Positions 58,011 through 64,000 of a stretch of 64,000 bases of DNA are shown one piece after another. Below the pieces are notes generated by a model that saw only the letters and a program-made list of their open reading frames with translations, ran no database searches and was not told the origin of the DNA. The stretch lies in assembly GCA_022113835.1 (NCBI GenBank), contig JAILWY010000010.1:15123501-15187500 (forward strand), given 5' to 3'. The position numbers and the translations under genes were made by a program. The number at the start of each line of letters is the position of its first letter. The stretch's first letter is position 1. This DNA is from Atopsyche davidsoni (lineage: Eukaryota > Arthropoda > Insecta > Trichoptera > Hydrobiosidae).

Positions 58011-58222
58011 ATCTAACACAGTCATGTCAAAGATACGGCCCGCAGGCCGCATCCGGCCCTCGAGCCGTATCAATACGGCCCGCTATCCCGATGTGTCACA
58101 GAAAGAAGAATCATGTTTTTTAGAGCTTTTAGACTTATTTTATTTGAATCTGGCTCGCCTACACATTCTAAATTTAATATATGACCCTCTGCAAAATTGA
58201 GATTGACACCTCTGATCTAACA
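58011..58222. mobile_element. hAT-type MITE with 8-bp target-site duplication
   Basis: The element spans 58019-58214 (196 bp). It is flanked by exact 8-bp copies of ATCTAACA (58011-58018 and 58215-58222), the duplication size of hAT transposons. Ends are CAGTCATGTCAAAGATACGG on the left and, reversed, CAGAGGTGTCAATCTCAATT on the right, agreeing with the widespread CAGAGGTGTCAAA-type hAT terminus. A GC-rich left part (CCCGCAGGCCGCATCCGGCC) is typical of these MITEs. No transposase. Confidence 0.88.
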
Positions 58223-58589
58223 TGATATGTATTTATAAGACTGCGCTCAGGCTATAGTTAAAGACATAATTTTTTAGGGTGGACGTAATACATTTTTCTT
58301 CCATGGGTCTTCAAAAAATGGGAAACCTAGCAATTGAACGAATACTTTCAATAATTTAGCACTTACAACAAAATGACGTAATGTTTTTTTTTAAAGAAAT
58401 TTTATCGTTAGTATATTTTTTAAAATAATAGTATCTTAAGTACCAAATGAATTTAAATATTCATTAAACACTTTATTTTACTTATTTTAACAAAGAACTC
58501 TCTGTATTTTATTATATCAGGTTTCAGTTTTCATGCAGTTTTATAATCGTGACATAAAATCTTAAACATTATCGTGAGGTTTTGAAGTG

Positions 58590-58840
58590 CGATGCCCCGG
58601 CAGACGTTCTTACTGAAACATTCAAGGGGTATTCCCGGTGCTTCAGAGAAAAAGCAGGAGCGCATTAATTTGCCTTGGCTCCCTCTTGCAACTCTGCCAC
58701 TCAAGAGTCGAGTTTGTTGGTTCATCTCGGGAAACAGGATCCTCCCTGTGACTGCCCGAGGGGCGAGAAACTTGAGCCGCTGTGTGCTTGACTACGACGT
58801 TAGCTACGAACATTATTGCCCACAAAAGATGCACTGTGTG
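58590..58840. promoter_or_regulatory. GC-rich islet upstream of the CAT gene
   Basis: A GC-rich block with overlapping open frames on both strands and no recognisable protein. On the minus strand an ATG is followed by a possible donor, but the phase does not fit E1. Role unknown. Confidence 0.2.
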
Positions 58841-58926
58841 AGATAAAGATAAATAATCGTAAAATTCATGAATATAAGAGACTAATTTTGTTGAGGGACA
58901 AGGCATTTGATTCGTGAAGATCCATT

Positions 58927-59150
58927 ATTATAATGATATATGTACCTTTGTATTTTGTCTTCACTTTGAGTTTATTAAAATTATTTGCATTACTAGTTTC
59001 GACCCAATACACTGGGTCATCATCAGATGCTTAACTAAACTCAAAAGCATCTGATGATGACCCAGTGTATTGGGTCGTAACTATTAATGCAAATAATTTT
59101 AATAAACTCAAAGTGAAGACAAAATACAAAGGTACTTTTATCATTATAAT
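58927..59150. mobile_element. 224-bp foldback element (MITE-like)
   Basis: Arms 58927-59032 and 59045-59150 are near-perfect reverse complements, over 100 bp each, with a 12-base loop. The apex motif GACCCAATACACTGGGTC is itself palindromic and is followed by ATCATCAGATGC. Similar 'TTTCG-CCC...GGG-CATCATCAG' elements are, as I remember, common in arthropod genomes. No coding capacity. Confidence 0.88.
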
Positions 59151-60600
59151 ATAAGAGACATTTTTACATATTATATTCATGTACATATACACTATTGGTG
59201 ATACTTTTGGATGATTTGTAAGGCTCATTTATATTTAGCGGACAAAGCGTAATTAAATATATATAGATACAGATTCGACCAATATTATATGTTACTATAT
59301 ATTATTACATAAAACGAAATAATTGAGAAAAAAAAAGAAGATATTCTAGGTATTTTAAATAAGATATGTATTTAATTATTAACAAAATTATTTTCACAAC
59401 GTGACTATGCAAGTTTCTAACGTGTTAACGTAAGAGGAACTGACCGGGGCAGGGAGATTATTAGCATGTCTGCATTCACAGCTTTACCTTGGTTTGATAG
59501 ATAGATTGCTAAAAGCGTTTTCTAAACTTTTAGTCCTCATACATCCCATATCTAAGATGTTTTTCTAATGTATCACCTTGAAATAAATAAAACCTTTTTA
59601 TTACTATTAGTATTATTTAATAAAAAATTACTGCCGTAGATTATACAAAATTTAGTGTTCTCACTGAAAAATCTTCGTTGTTTTAAATTTTAATATATTT
59701 TTAATGATAAAAGAAACAAACATATTTTTTATAACATTAAAATATAAAGTTCCTTCATATACATGGTATGTAGAATATATGAAATTCGAGTTACTAGCTT
59801 TACCTGGGCTCTAGAAACATTGTTTATGTAAAATTATTCCAAAAAACGTTAAAAAGAGATTTCGAGATAATGTTTTCACTTTTGAATAAATTAACGTCAT
59901 TTTAGTCCCAAAAATACATTCAATTACGCCACACCAAAAAATAGGGCAAATTTTGTCGTATTTAATTAATAATACGCTATATTTGTAAATAATTTAATTA
60001 AATTGACAAAGTACTTATGACTAACATTTCATATTTTAAAAAAATATTTAATTTGGCGCTTGAAAATGATCTGAAGTTAAAGATTTGTACTAATAAAAAT
60101 TCCCCCCTAGAGGTGGAGTTAATTAAACAAACAAATCAATCGCAGGCCCAGATGACTGCAGCTTTTAAATTAGTTGAAAATCCACTTCATATTAGATAAT
60201 TCAATTTCCACACTTTGCAAATAGAAAAATCACCGCTTTTGCGCGCAGTTGCAATAAAACATATTTTATACAAGATATTTTCCTGTCGAACAAAGCAAAA
60301 AAAATGGTATTGATGCATAATGTTTTTGTTGATCAAGCTTAAGAAGCTTTCACATTCATACTGTTATATTGATTTTCGCAACACGACAGTTTGATTTAAC
60401 TAAACTGTGAAAGAGTTCAATACGACATATAAATTTTGGTAGCCCTGAAAAGTCTTTTCTATCCAAAGCGGTTGTTCTCAACCAACCATTAGGCGAACAC
60501 ACGTAGTCAATTACGCAGTTATATGTATTGAAACTTGAAGTTGTGATTATTCAGTCAATTCGGGCGTTCATAATGGCTTATTACGGCTCTCGGGAGTTAC

Positions 60601-60698
60601 GGTGCGCTGTAGTGGGGCGTAGACCGAGGCCCCGGAGCGGAGTCTAGTCGCAACGGTCGGCTTATTCCAACTTCGGAGAGCTCACGGCGATTATACAT
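60601..60698 (-). CDS. Candidate first coding exon of the CAT gene
   Basis: In a GC-rich islet (60550-60760) a minus-strand ATG at 60698 (A at -3) opens 32 codons plus two bases, starting MYNRRELSEVG and ending PHYSA, to a GTAACT donor at 60600. The phase is exactly what E1 (50477) needs, giving ...YSAPAKLND. Without splicing it runs into TAA immediately. The donor is not ideal and no homology supports it. An alternative is a non-coding 5' exon or plain regulatory DNA. Confidence 0.22.
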
Positions 60699-62179
60699 TT
60701 TCTCCGACTCGGATACTTGGGAGCTCGAACGACTTCAGGACTTTCAGGTCGAATGGTAGATTCCATTTACAATTAAATAGAAAGTTCAAAAACACTATTT
60801 CATATGAGCATACAAAACCTGCTTCGCCCAAATCATTAGTCGTAAACATGATGACAAAGCTTTTTAGGTAATTCCGAGGCTACGTTCTTCTTTATTCTAT
60901 TGTAACGTGTTTTGTATTTTTAGCTGGTATTTTGTTTGGAACTTTTAGCGTTGACTATTATTTTTAAAATAAAACAATCTCAACGTAACGACTCAAACAA
61001 CGAGCTATTTTTGTGGCAACACTCAAAGACCTGATGTTAGTTAGGTTTTTGCTGTCAACATAGCAGTATTGTTTAATATGAACTATATTTAGAATTCCAT
61101 AAAAACTACACTGATTGCAAAAAAATGTTCGGGCTTTTGTGTGACTTCACATTTTCCGTTTTCGAAAATGTAATTTAAAATCAATTTTTATATTAAGATA
61201 TTTTAACAAGGCAGATCTCCAACTACGTATTTACTACGGAAAAGTTCCCTGGCTTCTTGGAATGTAAAAATAGTTATGATTTATATACATATATAAGCTA
61301 CATTATGGGCGGCAACAGCTAAACTTTTCCCCGAGTGAAAAATCAATATCAGGCAGCGACGTGTTGCACATCGAGCCGGAATTAATGACCGAAACCAGGC
61401 AGTACTACAATATGGAGTATTCTGTATAAGCAAGTTTATACGGTGTATTCAAACTCATGATTCAAACCTAAAAGCAAAGTAGATTATTATTTTTATCTTA
61501 AAAATGGAAATTTTATTTTGACTAAAGCTTGTAATAAAATATATATTTTTGGATAATATTATCTTTTAAAACATAAATTATCGAAGTGTATTCTTGATTT
61601 GATTTGAATTATAACTAGAATTAATACAGTATACCTTTAAAATTCAAAATAATGGTTGTGAAAACCCACCTTGTTGCAAAAATGTTAGATTATTTAATTT
61701 GTACAATCATACATGTAAACGTAAATTGCCAGTAAAAAGTCTCCAGTCTGTTTTCTTCTTCTTTCTTAATGCGTCTTTCAATTAACGTTTTGTATTTTTT
61801 TATAGCCTTCCACCAAAACGATAAGACATTATAATAACTCGATACAATATCACGAAAAAATTCTACGAAATATTGCACTTAAAAAATGCCTTTATTATTA
61901 AATTATAATAATGAAAATATTTATAGTTGAAAAATGTAACCAGAGGGATCGTCACCATCGTGGTAAAACAAAATAACATTCAACTCTATTATACATTAGG
62001 AAAAAAAAATGTCTCACGTAATAAAATAAAACCTTTGAGTCTTTGATGATTATTTTGAATCAAAATGATAATTAATCAATTTTAAAAATAATCACAAAGT
62101 TCGTCATATTAATTATATTATAAGATATTCTACAGATATGAATATCTATTATTATTCAGAACTACTATTTCCTACTGTA

Positions 62180-62470
62180 AACGTTCTGCGAATTCTGCCA
62201 ACGTTCGCCAGAGTTGGCGGCTGAGTGCGACGGCAGCTCAAAGCGAGTTCGTCGAACAATGACGACGTTTCTCGACCGTGCAACTTGCATTGGTCGCATC
62301 AACAGGCGGCATTCACTGCGCACACTGAAAGTGTTTCTGGGCGAGAATGCTCCATTTTCGCCACCATTTCGTGATTTATGATAACCGCGAAATGGCCGCC
62401 GCCGCTTGAAGTGCCATTCAAACTCTTTACAAAGAGAATTCTGGATCGAAGCGCCTACGGTGCCGGTGGG
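62180..62470. promoter_or_regulatory. CpG-rich block, possible promoter
   Basis: The most CpG-rich stretch in the right third (GGCGGCTGAGTGCGACGGCA, CGCGAAATGGCCGCCGCCGC). On the minus strand an arthropod initiator-like TTTCAGTGTG occurs near 62325-62334. A 139-codon open frame covers it but has no recognised domain. It could be the transporter's promoter and 5' exon. Confidence 0.25.
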
Positions 62471-64000
62471 ATGATTGTGTTTTTTGTTGGTGGTTAACAA
62501 AGAATATATTTTTGTTTCTACGTTTTGTTTTTTACGTTGTTTGATGTGAACATGTGTTGAACATATATATAAATATACACACAAGGCTAGTATTATAATA
62601 TACTAGATATATACACTTACTGTATAGAATACATGGGAGCTTATGCTCGTTAGTGACTCAGTTCTCAGCCTTCTTAAGAGCGAAAACCCCGAGACTCGGA
62701 ATCATGTAACTTAATTTATGAATAAGAACAATTATATATTCTTAGCTTAAAAGGAAATCTGATTGATTGTCCAATCAGTTTTTTTATGAAATTCTGCGTT
62801 TCATATTCCGGACTTTATTTTTCACTTCAACCTGTCATGTGGTGATGATCTATGAATGTTTAAAAAAAATTATCCCCAAGTAAAGTTCCTTTTGAGGTGA
62901 TAAGCTAGAATTTACCAACTATGAATGGATTTCTCTAAAAATGGATACGATGCACGTTTGAATATAAGAAGTGTTTATCAATCATTGTGTATTTTTATAA
63001 CTTATAACATTTATAAATACAAAAAATTATCAAAATAAGTTTTTACGATTTGATATAAAATTCAAAAGGTTCAAATATTTCCCATAAGAATACACAAATA
63101 TGTATTTAGGTTTATGATACTTTTACCTCAATTATTCGTTATAAGGGATTACATTGTAGCGGTCTAAATTAATTCATCAAGAGTTTAATTTTAATAGTAA
63201 ATAAAAGCTGAGTGCATGCTAATGTAATTTTTAAAGAACGTTTATAATTTTTACTCATCGACAGTACTGAAGAATTAATACGGATTTTATTGCATGGGTC
63301 ATTTTCAAAGGCTTCCTTGACAAGATGTGAGTAATTCTATACTTTTTCAAGTACAATGAAAATTTCCGTAAAGCAAAGTATTTTCTACGGCTAAAGGACA
63401 ATTCAAGTGATTATAAATTGGTAGTTTTTACAACCAGAAAAAAAAAACTTTTCCCCAAAAAAAACTTATTTTTTGTTTACCTTGGGAGTGAATTTACTTT
63501 TGAGAAATTGTTTATTTAAAATAATAAATATGTCAAATACATGGAATTTTGATAAACCCTTATGTAATTATAACGATAAATCTAACTCATTTTAAATACA
63601 TACCAAATATTTTTTTACTATTTATGACAATTTAACATTGAAATGATTTTCTCAAAAAGTTGTAACATCGATAAATAATCAATTTATAAAAATACTTTAG
63701 TAAAAAATGTAAATAGTTAAAGTTGGAAAGTCGGTTTTTTCTTGAACTTTCAATAAATTTTCATATTTATTCAGAAAAGCAAAATTTTATTTACTCTCTT
63801 CACTTGCATGAATATAAAGGATATTAGCTTTCAAAAAGATTGATTTTTTTTCTCATTTAAAACGTGCTAAAACTTAGAAATACGTGTTTCATTGACATCG
63901 AATTATACATAACGTTTGCCATACTGGATCGATCTTGAAGACTTGTGTTAGTTTTTTAATTAAAAATTTAAAGGAAAACAATGTATATTCAGTTTATCTA

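Noticed and set aside
62165..62584. 139-codon minus-strand open frame
   Set aside because: No domain, no homology I recognise, low-complexity start. Its length is explained by the GC-rich block lacking stop codons.

Overview
The window is eukaryotic and almost certainly from an insect. It is strongly AT-rich, its genes are split by GT-AG introns, and the long introns carry insect-type transposon remnants. I cannot name the order from sequence alone; a lepidopteran-like genome would fit but is not shown.

Left end (1-5.4 kb, + strand): nine exons of RCC1, the chromatin-bound guanine-nucleotide exchange factor for Ran. The 5' end lies outside the window. A small, apparently intronless four-finger C2H2 zinc-finger gene follows. 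From 5.4 to 10.5 kb is AT-rich intergenic DNA between convergent genes, with one roughly 220-bp tandem duplication.

10.5-50.5 kb (- strand): one very long gene for a cationic amino acid transporter (SLC7/CAT family, APC superfamily, closest in my memory to Drosophila CG5535). Seventeen coding exons join in a consistent reading frame to at least 839 residues plus a stop. The first coding exon is not certain; a GC-rich islet at 60.6 kb holds a phase-compatible candidate. The introns (up to 12 kb) hold most of the non-genic structure: a palindromic element built around a tRNA-like sequence (20.5-20.9 kb), a related short foldback (21.0 kb), a decayed Helitron with both ends recognisable (40.2-41.5 kb), several dispersed or tandem repeats, and a series of GC-rich islets that may be regulatory.

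Right end (50.5-64 kb): probable 5' intron and upstream DNA of the transporter. It contains a hAT-type MITE with an 8-bp target duplication (58.0-58.2 kb), a 224-bp foldback element (58.9-59.15 kb), a long TA microsatellite (53.8 kb), and GC-rich islets at about 58.7, 60.6 and 62.3 kb.

The three genes have no evident functional link. I saw no CRISPR array, rRNA, intact tRNA or prokaryotic system. The most unusual structure is the tRNA-containing palindrome at 20.53-20.88 kb.
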